From Rhodobacter sp. (GTDB lineage: Bacteria; Pseudomonadota; Alphaproteobacteria; Rhodobacterales; Rhodobacteraceae): a DNA stretch of 35,618 bases. Numbering within the stretch: the stretch's first letter is position 1; the number at the start of each line of letters is the position of its first letter. Shown here piece after piece: positions 1-7,651 of this stretch. The stretch lies in assembly GCA_030066215.1 (NCBI GenBank), contig JASJCA010000050.1:1-35618 (forward strand). Direction: 5' to 3'. A program made the translations under genes and the position numbers. The notes under the pieces were generated by a model, which was not told where the DNA came from, searched no databases, and saw nothing but the letters and a program-made list of their open reading frames with translations.

Positions 1-326
1 AGAAGATCATGAACAAGGGCGCGGGCAACTGCATCGCCTGCCACGCCGTCACCGATTTGAATGATCTGCCGTTCCATGGCGAGATCGGCCCGACGCTTGA
101 CGGCGTGGCCGATCGTTGGACCGAGGCGGAGCTGCGTGGCATCATCGCCAACGCAAAGATCATGTTCGAAGACACGATGATGCCCTCGTTCTACAAAACT
201 GACGGCTTTATCCGTATCGGCAACGCCTACACCGGCAAGGCGCTGGAAGGCGAGGCCGCGCCGCTGTTGACGGCGCAAGAGATCGAAGACGTCGTCGCCT
301 ACCTGATGACGTTGAAGGAAGAATAA
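1..326 (+). CDS. soxX: SoxX, sulfur-oxidising c-type cytochrome subunit (5' end missing)
   Basis: This is the C-terminal part of SoxX, the monohaem subunit of the periplasmic SoxAX complex that joins thiosulfate to the SoxY cysteine. The frame is open to the left edge of the window, so the signal peptide and N-terminus lie outside; the in-frame ATG at 9 is internal. A CIACH haem motif begins at base 30. The segment MMPSFY supplies the distal methionine, as is typical of SoxX, and a C-terminal helix (EIEDVVAYLMTLK) closes the cytochrome fold. It ends 36 bp before soxY, consistent with an operon soxXYZA. The identification is firm from the motifs and the following genes. Confidence 0.93.
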   Translation, partial: KIMNKGAGNCIACHAVTDLNDLPFHGEIGPTLDGVADRWTEAELRGIIANAKIMFEDTMMPSFYKTDGFIRIGNAYTGKALEGEAAPLLTAQEIEDVVAYLMTLKEE

Positions 327-362
327 CTCGGAACCCCGAGGGACGACTCTAAGGAGACACAA

Positions 363-779
363 ATGCAACTGACACGACGCGATACGTTGGCATTGGGGCT
401 GGGCGCCGCGGCGCTGACCCTGCTGCCGTTCCGCGCCTCGGCCTCGGTCGAGGACAAGATTTCGGCCTTCACCGGTGGCGCCACCGTGGGCGAGGGCGAC
501 ATCACGCTGACCGCGCCCGAGATCGCCGAAAACGGCAACACCGTGCCGATCGAGGTCGAGGCGCCGGGTGCGGTGTCGATCATGGTCTTGGCCGCGGGCA
601 ACCCGAACCCCGACGTCGCGACCTTCAACTTCGGACCGCTCGCCGGCTCGCACGCCGCGTCGACCCGGATCCGGCTCGCCGGCACCCAGGACGTTGTCGC
701 GGTCGCGAAACTGGCCGACGGCTCGTTCATTCAGGCATCGTCGACCGTGAAGGTCACCATCGGCGGCTGCGGCGGCTAA
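363..779 (+). CDS. soxY: SoxY, sulfur carrier protein
   Basis: SoxY (138 aa) is the periplasmic carrier on which sulfur intermediates are covalently held during the Sox cycle. The diagnostic C-terminal GGCGG swinging arm is present, with the carrier cysteine at residue 136. The N-terminus has a twin-arginine signal (TRRDTLALGLG, Arg5-Arg6) followed by a hydrophobic stretch, so export is folded through Tat, probably together with SoxZ, which has no signal of its own. An AAGGAG ribosome site precedes the ATG. It lies between soxX and soxZ, the usual order. Length and motifs match the family. Confidence 0.97.
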   Translation: MQLTRRDTLALGLGAAALTLLPFRASASVEDKISAFTGGATVGEGDITLTAPEIAENGNTVPIEVEAPGAVSIMVLAAGNPNPDVATFNFGPLAGSHAASTRIRLAGTQDVVAVAKLADGSFIQASSTVKVTIGGCGG

Positions 780-827
780 CAGAGTAACGCGCCGCCCGGA
801 TGGGCCGGCGTTTGAGGAGAAAAAGAC

Positions 828-1157
828 ATGGCATCTGGTGTCAAACCCCGCGTGAAAGTCCCGAAGAAAGCCTCGGCCGGGGACACGATCACGATCAAAA
901 CCCTGATTTCGCACAAGATGGAATCGGGCCAGCGCAAGGACAAGTCGGGCAACGTCATCCCACGCTCGATCATCAACCGCTTCACCTGCGAGTTCAACGG
1001 CGAGACGGTGATCGACGTGAACATCGAACCGGCGATCTCGACGAACCCGTTCTTCGAGTTCGAGGCGAAAGTGCCGGAATCGGGCGAGTTCGTCTTTACC
1101 TGGTACGACGACGACGGCGACGTCTACACCACGTCGAAAAAGATCGAAGCCAGCTAA
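828..1157 (+). CDS. soxZ: SoxZ, sulfur carrier partner protein
   Basis: SoxZ (109 aa) is the immunoglobulin-like partner that forms the SoxYZ heterodimer. The sequence opens with the typical PRVKVPKKASAGDTITIKTLISH segment type (residues about 6-28) and ends in a beta-rich stretch with YDDDGD near residue 95. No signal peptide is present, as expected if it is carried across the membrane with Tat-exported SoxY. A GAGGAG site (about 813) sits a little far from the ATG. It is 48 bp after soxY and 28 bp before soxA. No cysteine is present, as usual for SoxZ. Confidence 0.96.
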   Translation: MASGVKPRVKVPKKASAGDTITIKTLISHKMESGQRKDKSGNVIPRSIINRFTCEFNGETVIDVNIEPAISTNPFFEFEAKVPESGEFVFTWYDDDGDVYTTSKKIEAS

Positions 1158-1185
1158 GGCAAGCGCGCGGACAGGGAGGAACTTT

Positions 1186-2037
1186 ATGAACGCAGCTAAG
1201 AAACTGGCCTCGGCATGCGCGCTGGCGGCTTTTGTCACCACGCCAGCGCTTGCAGGTCCGGACGACGACAACTTGATGATCAATGACGAGATCAACATGG
1301 TCACCGAGACGGCGGCGCCCGCGCACCTGCAGGATGTCCTCGACACGATCTACTCTGGCTGGCGGTTCCGCACCGACGAGACGCAGGCCCTGCAGATCGA
1401 CGACTTCGAGAACCCGGCGATGATCTTCGTCGACCAGGCGTTGGATCTCTTCAACACCGTCGACGGCACCGAGGGCAAGTCTTGTGCGTCCTGCCACGAA
1501 AATGGGCCAGAGCAGTTCGCCGGGCTGTCGGCTTCGATGCCCAAAGTCATCGACGGCAAGTTGACGACCATGGAGGATCTGTTGAACGGCCACCGAGCCG
1601 CCGCCATGGGCGCCGAACCCTGGAAGTGGTCGGGCGCCAACATGCAGGCGATGGTGGCGCTGATCGGGCTGCAGTCGCGCGGCATGCCGATGGACGTGGC
1701 GATCGACGGCGAAGCGGCGCCCTTCTGGGAGAAGGGCAAAGAGATGTACTATACCCGCTACGGGCAACTGGAACTCTCTTGCGCCAACTGCCACGAAGAC
1801 AGCTATGGCATGATGATCCGGGCCGACCACCTGTCCCAGGGTCAGATCAACGGCTTCCCGACCTACCGTCTGAAGCAGGCCAAGCTGATCTCGCGTCACA
1901 ACCGGTTCCGCGGCTGCATCCGCGACACCCGCGCGCACACTTTCGCCGAAGGGTCGGACGAGTTCCGCGCGCTGGAGCTTTACGTGGCCTCGCGCAGCAA
2001 CGGGCTTTCGGTCGAGACACCGGCGGTCCGCCAGTAG
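1186..2037 (+). CDS. soxA: SoxA, dihaem c-type cytochrome of SoxAX
   Basis: SoxA (283 aa) carries the active site that conjugates thiosulfate to the SoxY cysteine in the periplasm. A Sec signal peptide runs to about residue 23 (PALA-G). There are two CXXCH motifs, CASCH at 100-104 and CANCH at 199-203, so this is the dihaem form found in Alphaproteobacteria. Cys244, in RGCIRDTR, is the expected axial, persulfide-modified ligand of the active-site haem. The start is supported by GGAGG six bases upstream. The gene is followed at 2047-2079 by a strong intrinsic terminator, so the soxXYZA transcript probably ends largely here. Confidence 0.97.
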   Translation: MNAAKKLASACALAAFVTTPALAGPDDDNLMINDEINMVTETAAPAHLQDVLDTIYSGWRFRTDETQALQIDDFENPAMIFVDQALDLFNTVDGTEGKSCASCHENGPEQFAGLSASMPKVIDGKLTTMEDLLNGHRAAAMGAEPWKWSGANMQAMVALIGLQSRGMPMDVAIDGEAAPFWEKGKEMYYTRYGQLELSCANCHEDSYGMMIRADHLSQGQINGFPTYRLKQAKLISRHNRFRGCIRDTRAHTFAEGSDEFRALELYVASRSNGLSVETPAVRQ

Positions 2038-2046
2038 CGACACACG

Positions 2047-2079
2047 GCCCGCGCCAGGAAGACCGGGCGCGGGCTTTTT
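2047..2079 (+). terminator. Intrinsic terminator between soxA and soxB
   Basis: A perfect 9-bp stem pairs GCCCGCGCC (2047-2055) with GGCGCGGGC (2066-2074). The loop is 10 nt, and five T follow at once (2075-2079). It starts 10 bases after the soxA stop. The structure is read directly from sequence; whether termination is full or partial is not visible. Confidence 0.85.
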
Positions 2080-2091
2080 CTACGTGAAAAC

Positions 2092-2107
2092 ATTCAGTTA
2101 CGCGCAT
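2092..2107. promoter_or_regulatory. Degenerate SqrR/SoxR-type operator upstream of soxB
   Basis: ATTC-N8-GCAT differs at one base from the ATTC-N8-GAAT motif found exactly three more times in this island. TGAAAACA directly precedes it, resembling the TTGAAAACAA before the site at 11458. It lies just after the terminator and 40 bp before soxB, where a new promoter would be needed. The call is inferential. Confidence 0.4.
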
Positions 2108-2147
2108 GTGTTCTTGCGCGGGCTGAAGCAAGAGGAAAGCTGCCCCG

Positions 2148-3845
2148 ATGATCTCTCGCCGTGATTTCCTGCAGACCAGCATGGCCGCGTCCGCCATCCT
2201 GGGCGCCTCGAGTTTCGGCAACTGGTCGCGGCTGGCGGCGCAGCAGGCGCTGACCCAGGATCAGCTGCTGCAGTTCGACACGTTCGGCAACGTCTCGCTG
2301 ATCCATGTCACCGACATCCATGCGCAGATGAAGCCGATCTATTTCCGCGAGCCCGAAATCAACCTGGGCGTCGGCGACGCCCGCGGGCAGGTGCCGCATA
2401 TCACCGGCGCCCAATTCCGCCGCCTCTACGGCATCGAAGACGGCAGCCCGACGGCCTATGCCTTGTCCTACGACGACTTCTCCTCCCTGGCGCGGACCTA
2501 CGGCAAGGTCGGCGGCCTTGACCGTGTCTCGACTGTGATCAACGCGATCCGGGCGGACCGGCCCGATGCGCTGCTTCTCGACGGCGGCGATACCTGGCAC
2601 GGGTCCTACACCTGCTATCACACCCAAGGCCAGGACATGGTCAACGTGATGAACGCGCTGAAGCCCGACGCGATGACCTTCCATTGGGAGTTCACGCTCG
2701 GCTCTGACCGGGTTCTGGAAATCCTCGAAGATCTGCCGTTTGCGGCGCTTGGCCAAAACATCTTCGACGCGGAGTGGGACGAACCGGCCGAGGATTTCCA
2801 ACCTTACGAGTTTTTCGAACGCGGCGGCACCAAGATCGCGGTGATCGGCCAGGCCTTCCCCTATATGCCGATCGCCAACCCGCGCTGGATGTTCCCGGAA
2901 TACTCGTTCGGCATCCGCGACGAGCGCATGCAGGAAATGGTCGACGAGGTCCGCGCCGAGGGCGCCGAACTGGTTGTGGTGCTGAGCCACAACGGATTTG
3001 ACGTCGACAAGAAGATGGCGGGCCGGGTTTCGGGCATCGACGTGATCCTGTCGGGCCACACGCACGATGCGCTGCCCGAACCTGTGCTGGTGGGCGAGAC
3101 GATCATCGTCGCCTCGGGTTCGAACGGCAAATTCGTCAGCCGCGTCGATCTCGACGTGCGCGACGGCCGGATGATGGGTTTCCGGCACAAGCTGATCCCG
3201 GTCTTCTCGGACGTCATCGCGCCGGACCCTGCGTTGACCGCTGTCATCGACGAACAGCGCGCCCCGTACGAGGCCGAGCTGAGCGAAGTCATCGGAACCA
3301 CGGACTCGCTGCTCTATCGTCGCGGCAATTTCAACGGCTCCTGGGACGATCTGATTTGCCAGGCGCTGATCGAGGAACGCGATGCCGACATCGCCATGTC
3401 GCCCGGCGTGCGCTGGGGGCCGTCGATCCTGCCGGGGCAGGAGATCACCCGAGAGGATATTTGGAACGTCACCTCGATGACTTACGGCCAGGCCTATCGC
3501 ACCGAGATGACCGGCGAGTTCATCCACGTGATCCTCGAGGACGTCGGCGACAACCTGTTCAACCCCGACCCCTACTATCAGCAGGGCGGCGACATGGTGC
3601 GGATCGGGGGCATGGGTTACCGGATCGACATCACCAAGCCGCAGGGCGAGCGGATCAGCGATCTGACGCTGCTGAAGACTGGCGAACCGATCGACACGGC
3701 CAAGACCTATGTCGTCGCCGGCTGGGCGAGCGTCAACGAGGGCACCGAGGGGCCGCAGATCTGGGATGTGGTCGAGAGCCACATCAAGAAGACGGGCACG
3801 GTGGTGGTCGAGCCCAACGCCTCTGTCCAGGTCGTGGGTGCGTAA
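2148..3845 (+). CDS. soxB: SoxB, dimanganese sulfate thiohydrolase
   Basis: SoxB (565 aa) hydrolyses sulfate from the SoxY-cysteine-S-sulfate intermediate in the periplasm. It belongs to the 5'-nucleotidase metallophosphoesterase family. A Tat signal is clear (ISRRDFLQTS). Metal-binding motifs follow in order: TDIHAQ with Asp56 and His58, GGDTWHG near residue 147, HWEFTLG near 179, LSHNG near 280 and SGHTHD near 303. The C-terminal substrate domain contains MTYGQAYR near 444. AGAGGAAAG lies upstream of the ATG. The gene sits between a terminator after soxA and an operator-like site before soxC, so it may form its own transcriptional unit. Confidence 0.97.
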   Translation: MISRRDFLQTSMAASAILGASSFGNWSRLAAQQALTQDQLLQFDTFGNVSLIHVTDIHAQMKPIYFREPEINLGVGDARGQVPHITGAQFRRLYGIEDGSPTAYALSYDDFSSLARTYGKVGGLDRVSTVINAIRADRPDALLLDGGDTWHGSYTCYHTQGQDMVNVMNALKPDAMTFHWEFTLGSDRVLEILEDLPFAALGQNIFDAEWDEPAEDFQPYEFFERGGTKIAVIGQAFPYMPIANPRWMFPEYSFGIRDERMQEMVDEVRAEGAELVVVLSHNGFDVDKKMAGRVSGIDVILSGHTHDALPEPVLVGETIIVASGSNGKFVSRVDLDVRDGRMMGFRHKLIPVFSDVIAPDPALTAVIDEQRAPYEAELSEVIGTTDSLLYRRGNFNGSWDDLICQALIEERDADIAMSPGVRWGPSILPGQEITREDIWNVTSMTYGQAYRTEMTGEFIHVILEDVGDNLFNPDPYYQQGGDMVRIGGMGYRIDITKPQGERISDLTLLKTGEPIDTAKTYVVAGWASVNEGTEGPQIWDVVESHIKKTGTVVVEPNASVQVVGA

Positions 3846-3873
3846 ACGCGCCGCAGTATGCAGCGGAATACAA

Positions 3874-3889
3874 ATTCAGTAATGTGAAT
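3874..3889. promoter_or_regulatory. SqrR/SoxR-type operator upstream of soxC
   Basis: An exact ATTC-N8-GAAT inverted repeat (ATTCAGTAATGTGAAT) sits in an AT-rich patch of the 72-bp soxB-soxC gap, 28 bp before soxC. This arrangement is the motif known for ArsR-family persulfide sensors of the SqrR/BigR/SoxR type. The site predicts repression of soxCD in the absence of reduced sulfur. The regulator itself is not in the window. Confidence 0.7.
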
Positions 3890-3917
3890 TCGAGGATGGA
3901 AAGGGAGGATCGCTGAG

Positions 3918-5183
3918 ATGTCCGACGGACAAGCAACCTCGCGCCGCGCGTTCCTGAAGGGAACCGCCGCAGCCGCCGCAGGGGCCGCCGCCGCCGGCGC
4001 CGCGAAGGCCGCCGAAGGGCCCGACCCGCTGATCACCGAGGTCCAGGAATGGGCGCAGATCACCGGCGACGGCGTCGATGCGACGCCCTACGGCCTGCCC
4101 ATCGAATACGAGGGCGACGTGATCCGGCGCAATGTCGAGTGGCTGACCGCCGACACGATCAGCTCGATCAACTTCACCCCGATCCACGCGCTCGACGGCA
4201 CCATCACGCCGCAGGGCTGCGCGTTCGAACGCCACCACTCCGGCGCTATCGCGCTGCGCAAGGAAGACTACCGGCTGATGATCAACGGCCTGGTGGATCA
4301 GCCCTTGGTCTTCACCTACGAGGATCTGGAACGCTTCCCGCGCGAAAACCACGTCTATTTCTGCGAATGCGCCGCCAACACCGGCATGGAATGGGCCGGC
4401 GCGCAGCTGAACGGCGCGCAGTTCACCCACGGCATGATCCACAACATGGAATATACCGGCGTTCCGCTCAGGACCCTTCTGGCCGAGGCCGGCGTGCAGA
4501 CCGAAGGCAAATGGGTCTTCGTCGAAGGCGCCGACGCCTCGTCGAACGGCCGCTCGATCCCGATCGACAAGGCGCTGGACGACGTTCTGGTGGCGTTCAA
4601 GGCCAATGGCGAGGCGCTCAGGAAGGAGCACGGCTATCCGGTGCGCCTGGTCGTGCCCGGCTGGGAAGGCAACATGTGGGTCAAATGGCTACGCCGGGTC
4701 GAGGTGATGGACGGCCCCGTGGAAAGCCGTGAGGAAACCAGCAAGTACACCGACACGCTGGAGGACGGCACCAGCCGCAAGTGGACCTGGGTGATGGACG
4801 CCAAGTCGGTGATCACCTCGCCCAGCCCGCAATCGCCCATCACCCACGGCCCCGGGCCGCTGGTGATCACCGGGCTCGCCTGGTCCGGCAACGGCGCGAT
4901 CACCCGCGTCGATGTCTCGACCGATGGCGGTATGAACTGGACCCAGGCGCGGCTTGGGGCGCCGGGGCAGAAGATGGCGCTGTCCCGCTTCTACCTAGAA
5001 ATCGACTGGGACGGCAGCGAGATGCTGCTGCAATCCCGCGCTATCGACGAGAGCGGCTATGTCCAGCCGACCAAGGCGCAACTGCGCGAGGTGCGCGGCC
5101 TGAACTCGATCTATCACAACAATTGCATCCAGACCTGGTGGGTCCGGGAAACCGGGGAGGCCGAAAATGTCGAAGTCTCTTAA
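3918..5183 (+). CDS. soxC: SoxC, molybdenum sulfane dehydrogenase subunit
   Basis: SoxC (421 aa) is the molybdopterin subunit of SoxCD, which oxidises the sulfane sulfur held on SoxY and releases six electrons, allowing full oxidation of thiosulfate to sulfate. A Tat signal (SRRAFLKG) is followed by an Ala-rich hydrophobic segment to about residue 33. The sulfite-oxidase-fold Mo domain includes CECAANTGMEW, where Cys151 is the likely Mo ligand. A C-terminal dimerisation domain of the Mo-co_dimer type starts near residue 300 with GLAWSGNG. AGGGAGGA lies upstream of the start. Its 3' end overlaps soxD by 17 bp, which indicates coupled synthesis of the two subunits. Confidence 0.96.
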   Translation: MSDGQATSRRAFLKGTAAAAAGAAAAGAAKAAEGPDPLITEVQEWAQITGDGVDATPYGLPIEYEGDVIRRNVEWLTADTISSINFTPIHALDGTITPQGCAFERHHSGAIALRKEDYRLMINGLVDQPLVFTYEDLERFPRENHVYFCECAANTGMEWAGAQLNGAQFTHGMIHNMEYTGVPLRTLLAEAGVQTEGKWVFVEGADASSNGRSIPIDKALDDVLVAFKANGEALRKEHGYPVRLVVPGWEGNMWVKWLRRVEVMDGPVESREETSKYTDTLEDGTSRKWTWVMDAKSVITSPSPQSPITHGPGPLVITGLAWSGNGAITRVDVSTDGGMNWTQARLGAPGQKMALSRFYLEIDWDGSEMLLQSRAIDESGYVQPTKAQLREVRGLNSIYHNNCIQTWWVRETGEAENVEVS

Positions 5184-6363
5184 GCTCTTCGCCAGCGCCG
5201 CGGCGCCGGCCACGGTGGTGCTGGTCGTCGCCTACAACTTCGCCGACCGCAACGTCACGCCGATGCCGCCCTTGCCCGACCGCAGCGAGGCCATCGCCGC
5301 CTATACCGCGCCTCCGCCGTCGCCCTTGATGGCGGCAGTCGCCACCGAAGGCGACCCAACGGGCAAGTTCGGCCTGGGCCGCCCCGCGTTTCCTGAGGAA
5401 ATCGCCGCTTGGGACATCGACGTGCGCCCCGATGGCCGCGGCCTGCCGCCCGGATCGGGCAACGCCTTCGACGGCGAGTCGGTGTTCGAGGACAATTGCG
5501 CGATCTGCCATGGCTCGTTCGCAGAGGGCGTCGACAACTGGCCGAAACTCGCCGGTGGCGAGGGCAGCCTGGCCGACGAGGACCCGCTGAAGACCGTGGG
5601 CAGCTATTGGCCCTATACCTCGACCGTCTGGGATTACGTCAATCGCTCGATGCCCTTCGGCAACGCCCAGTCGCTGACGGCGGATGAGGTCTATGCCATC
5701 ACCGCCTATATCCTCTATTCCAACGACCTGATCGAAGATGACTTCGAGCTGAACCAGGACAACCTGGCCTCGTTTGAGCTGCCGAACGCCGGCGGCTTCA
5801 TCCTCGACGACCGGGCGGAGACAGAATATTCGATCTGGACCGGCGAGCCCTGCATGGAAAACTGCAAGGACAACGTCGAGATCACCATGCGCGCCCGCGT
5901 GCTGGACGTGACGCCGGAAGAAGAGGGCGCCGACGAAACTGTCGAGGCACCCGCCGAAGAGCCCGTCGAGGTCGCCGCCGCGGAACCCACGGAGACAACG
6001 ACCGAAATGGCCACGACGGAGGCGACAACCGTTGTCGCTGCCGACCCGGAACTCGTCGCCGCAGGCGAAAAGGTCTTCAAGAAGTGCAAGGCCTGCCACA
6101 AGGTCGGCGACGGCGCCAAGCACGGCACCGGCCCGCATCTGAACGGCATCATCGGCGCCGCGGTTGGGGCCAAGGACTTCAAATATTCCAAGGTGCTCAA
6201 AGGCCTGGCCGAAAGCGGCGCGGTCTGGGACGAGCCGACGCTGGCCGCGTTCCTGGAAGACCCCAAGGGTTTCGCCAAGGGCACGCGGATGTCGTTCAAG
6301 GGGCTGAAGAAGGCCGAGGATATCGCGGCCGTCAGCGCCTATCTCTCGACCTTCACCGAGTGA
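5167..6363 (+). CDS. soxD: SoxD, dihaem cytochrome subunit of sulfane dehydrogenase
   Basis: SoxD (398 aa) takes electrons from SoxC. The N-terminus has one hydrophobic segment (residues about 8-22), acting as signal or anchor. The first haem motif is CAICH at 111-115, in a SoxD-specific domain with VDNWPKLAGG. A long acidic Ala/Glu/Thr linker (about 250-295) leads to a second cytochrome c2-like domain with CKACH at 307-311, GPHLNG and the methionine region TRMSFKG. The start overlaps soxC, with GGGGAGG just upstream. The first five residues, MSKSL, and the hydrophobic segment closely resemble the N-terminus of the cytochrome encoded at 6546, and the C-terminal haem domains of the two are related too. 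Confidence 0.96.
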   Translation: MSKSLKLFASAAAPATVVLVVAYNFADRNVTPMPPLPDRSEAIAAYTAPPPSPLMAAVATEGDPTGKFGLGRPAFPEEIAAWDIDVRPDGRGLPPGSGNAFDGESVFEDNCAICHGSFAEGVDNWPKLAGGEGSLADEDPLKTVGSYWPYTSTVWDYVNRSMPFGNAQSLTADEVYAITAYILYSNDLIEDDFELNQDNLASFELPNAGGFILDDRAETEYSIWTGEPCMENCKDNVEITMRARVLDVTPEEEGADETVEAPAEEPVEVAAAEPTETTTEMATTEATTVVAADPELVAAGEKVFKKCKACHKVGDGAKHGTGPHLNGIIGAAVGAKDFKYSKVLKGLAESGAVWDEPTLAAFLEDPKGFAKGTRMSFKGLKKAEDIAAVSAYLSTFTE

Positions 6364-6367
6364 TGCG

Positions 6368-6523
6368 ATGAACCGCACCGGATTCTCCCTGTTGGCCGCT
6401 ATGGTCTGGGCCTTGCCCGCCACGGTGGCCGGCGCATTCGGCGGTGCGGCAAAAGACCCGGTCATCGAGCTTGACACCGCCACTGCGGCCCTGGTTGCCT
6501 GGGGCTCCCATCCCGCGTTGTGA
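6368..6523 (+). CDS. Small predicted secreted protein, unknown function
   Basis: A 51-codon reading frame begins 4 bp after the soxD stop and ends 22 bp before the next cytochrome. The product begins MNRTGFSLLAAMVWALPATVAGA, a convincing Sec signal peptide, leaving a mature peptide of about 28 residues (GGAAKDPVIELD and so on) without cysteine. There is no clear ribosome site, but the tight spacing would allow re-initiation. It could be a genuine small periplasmic protein of the sox operon or the broken 5' end of a longer exported protein. I do not recognise it. Confidence 0.4.
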   Translation: MNRTGFSLLAAMVWALPATVAGAFGGAAKDPVIELDTATAALVAWGSHPAL

Positions 6524-6545
6524 ACAACCGGAAAGAACGCGCAAG

Positions 6546-7565
6546 ATGTCCAAATCGCTCCCAATGTTCCTTTCGGCCGTCGGCGGTGCCGCGTTGCTGC
6601 TTGGGGTGGCGTATGGCGTGACCACCCGGCAATACCGCGACGCAGAGATCGCCGTGTTCGAACGAAAGATCGCCGTGATCGAGGAGAGCCGCCTGGCCAC
6701 CGCCGAGACGGCGTCGCGCGAGGTCGAGCTGTCCGACAAGGTCGCCGAACTCGAGGCCGCGCTCGCCACCGCCACCGAAGATCTTGCGACCGCGACCGAT
6801 GCGCTCGCGACCGCGACCAAACGGGCCGAGGACGCCGAGGCGACTGCGGCGGCGGCCGCAACCCAAGTCGCCGCAGCGCCCTCGCAGGAGCCCGCGCCGG
6901 AGCCCGCAACGATCGTCACCGCGGGTGTCTTCGGCGATGCCGACCGCGGGGCCGAGATCTTCAAGCAATGCAGTTCCTGCCACTCGGTGGGGCAGGGGGC
7001 CAAGGACCGCGTCGGTCCGCACCTGAACGGCATCTTTGGGCGCCGCGCGGGCGCGCATGACGGGTACCGGTACTCCGACGACATGGCGATGATGGGCAGT
7101 GACGGGCTGACTTGGACGCTCGAGACCCTGAACGCCTACATGGAAAACCCCAAGGCGCTGGTCTCGCGGACGCGGATGAACTTCAGTGGGCTCGAGCAAC
7201 CCGGCGACCGCGCGGATGTCTTGGCGTTTTTGCGGCAGTACTCGGACGATCCGGCGAACATCCCCGAAGCCGAACCGACGGCGGTCGCGGCGGACCGCGC
7301 GATCGATCCCGAAATCCTCGCGATCCAGGGCGATCCCGAATACGGCGAATACCTGTCGAGCGAATGCCAGACCTGCCACCAGAGAACAGGCGCGGACGAA
7401 GGCATCCCCTCGATCACGCTGTGGCCGGAGGAGGACTTCGTCATCGCGATGCACGCCTACAAGGAAAAACTCAGACCCCACCCGGTGATGCAGATGCTTG
7501 CCGGGCGGCTCAACAACGAAGAGATAGCGGCGCTGGCCGCGTATTTTGCCCAACTCGATGAGTGA
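6546..7565 (+). CDS. soxE: Membrane-anchored dihaem c-type cytochrome, SoxE-like
   Basis: The protein (339 aa from the ATG at 6546, with GGAAAG upstream) lies where soxE lies in Paracoccus-type clusters and should serve as redox partner of the SoxF flavoprotein. Residues about 8-24 form a transmembrane anchor. Residues about 30-115 are a heptad-like, Ala/Thr/Glu-rich coiled coil with repeated LATAT units. A cytochrome c2-like domain follows with CSSCH at 142-146 and GPHLNGIFGRRAG. A second haem domain has CQTCH at 274-278 and the C-terminal pattern of flavocytochrome c cytochrome subunits (HPVMQMLAGRLNNEEI). A longer in-frame start at 6444 would overlap the preceding small frame and destroy the anchor arrangement. 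The coiled-coil spacer is unusual for SoxE. Confidence 0.85.
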   Translation: MSKSLPMFLSAVGGAALLLGVAYGVTTRQYRDAEIAVFERKIAVIEESRLATAETASREVELSDKVAELEAALATATEDLATATDALATATKRAEDAEATAAAAATQVAAAPSQEPAPEPATIVTAGVFGDADRGAEIFKQCSSCHSVGQGAKDRVGPHLNGIFGRRAGAHDGYRYSDDMAMMGSDGLTWTLETLNAYMENPKALVSRTRMNFSGLEQPGDRADVLAFLRQYSDDPANIPEAEPTAVAADRAIDPEILAIQGDPEYGEYLSSECQTCHQRTGADEGIPSITLWPEEDFVIAMHAYKEKLRPHPVMQMLAGRLNNEEIAALAAYFAQLDE

Positions 7566-7578
7566 CGGCAGACGAAAG

Positions 7579-7608
7579 GCCCCGGGGTGACGCGCCCGGG
7601 GCTTTTTT
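7579..7608 (+). terminator. Intrinsic terminator between soxE-like gene and soxF
   Basis: GCCCCGGG (7579-7586) pairs perfectly with CCCGGGGC (7595-7602) around an 8-nt loop, followed by six T (7603-7608). Only 43 bp separate it from the soxF start, too short for an ordinary promoter plus leader. SoxF must therefore be made by read-through or from a promoter inside the upstream gene. Confidence 0.88.
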
Positions 7609-7651
7609 CATCACCCGGGGCGCGAACCGGGAGCAATGGGAGGGACCCAAG

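Noticed and set aside
6444-6545. Upstream in-frame start for the soxE-like cytochrome
   Set aside because: It would place a Pro/Arg-rich leader before the membrane anchor and overlap the small secreted frame; ATG 6546 has a ribosome site and an N-terminus like SoxD.
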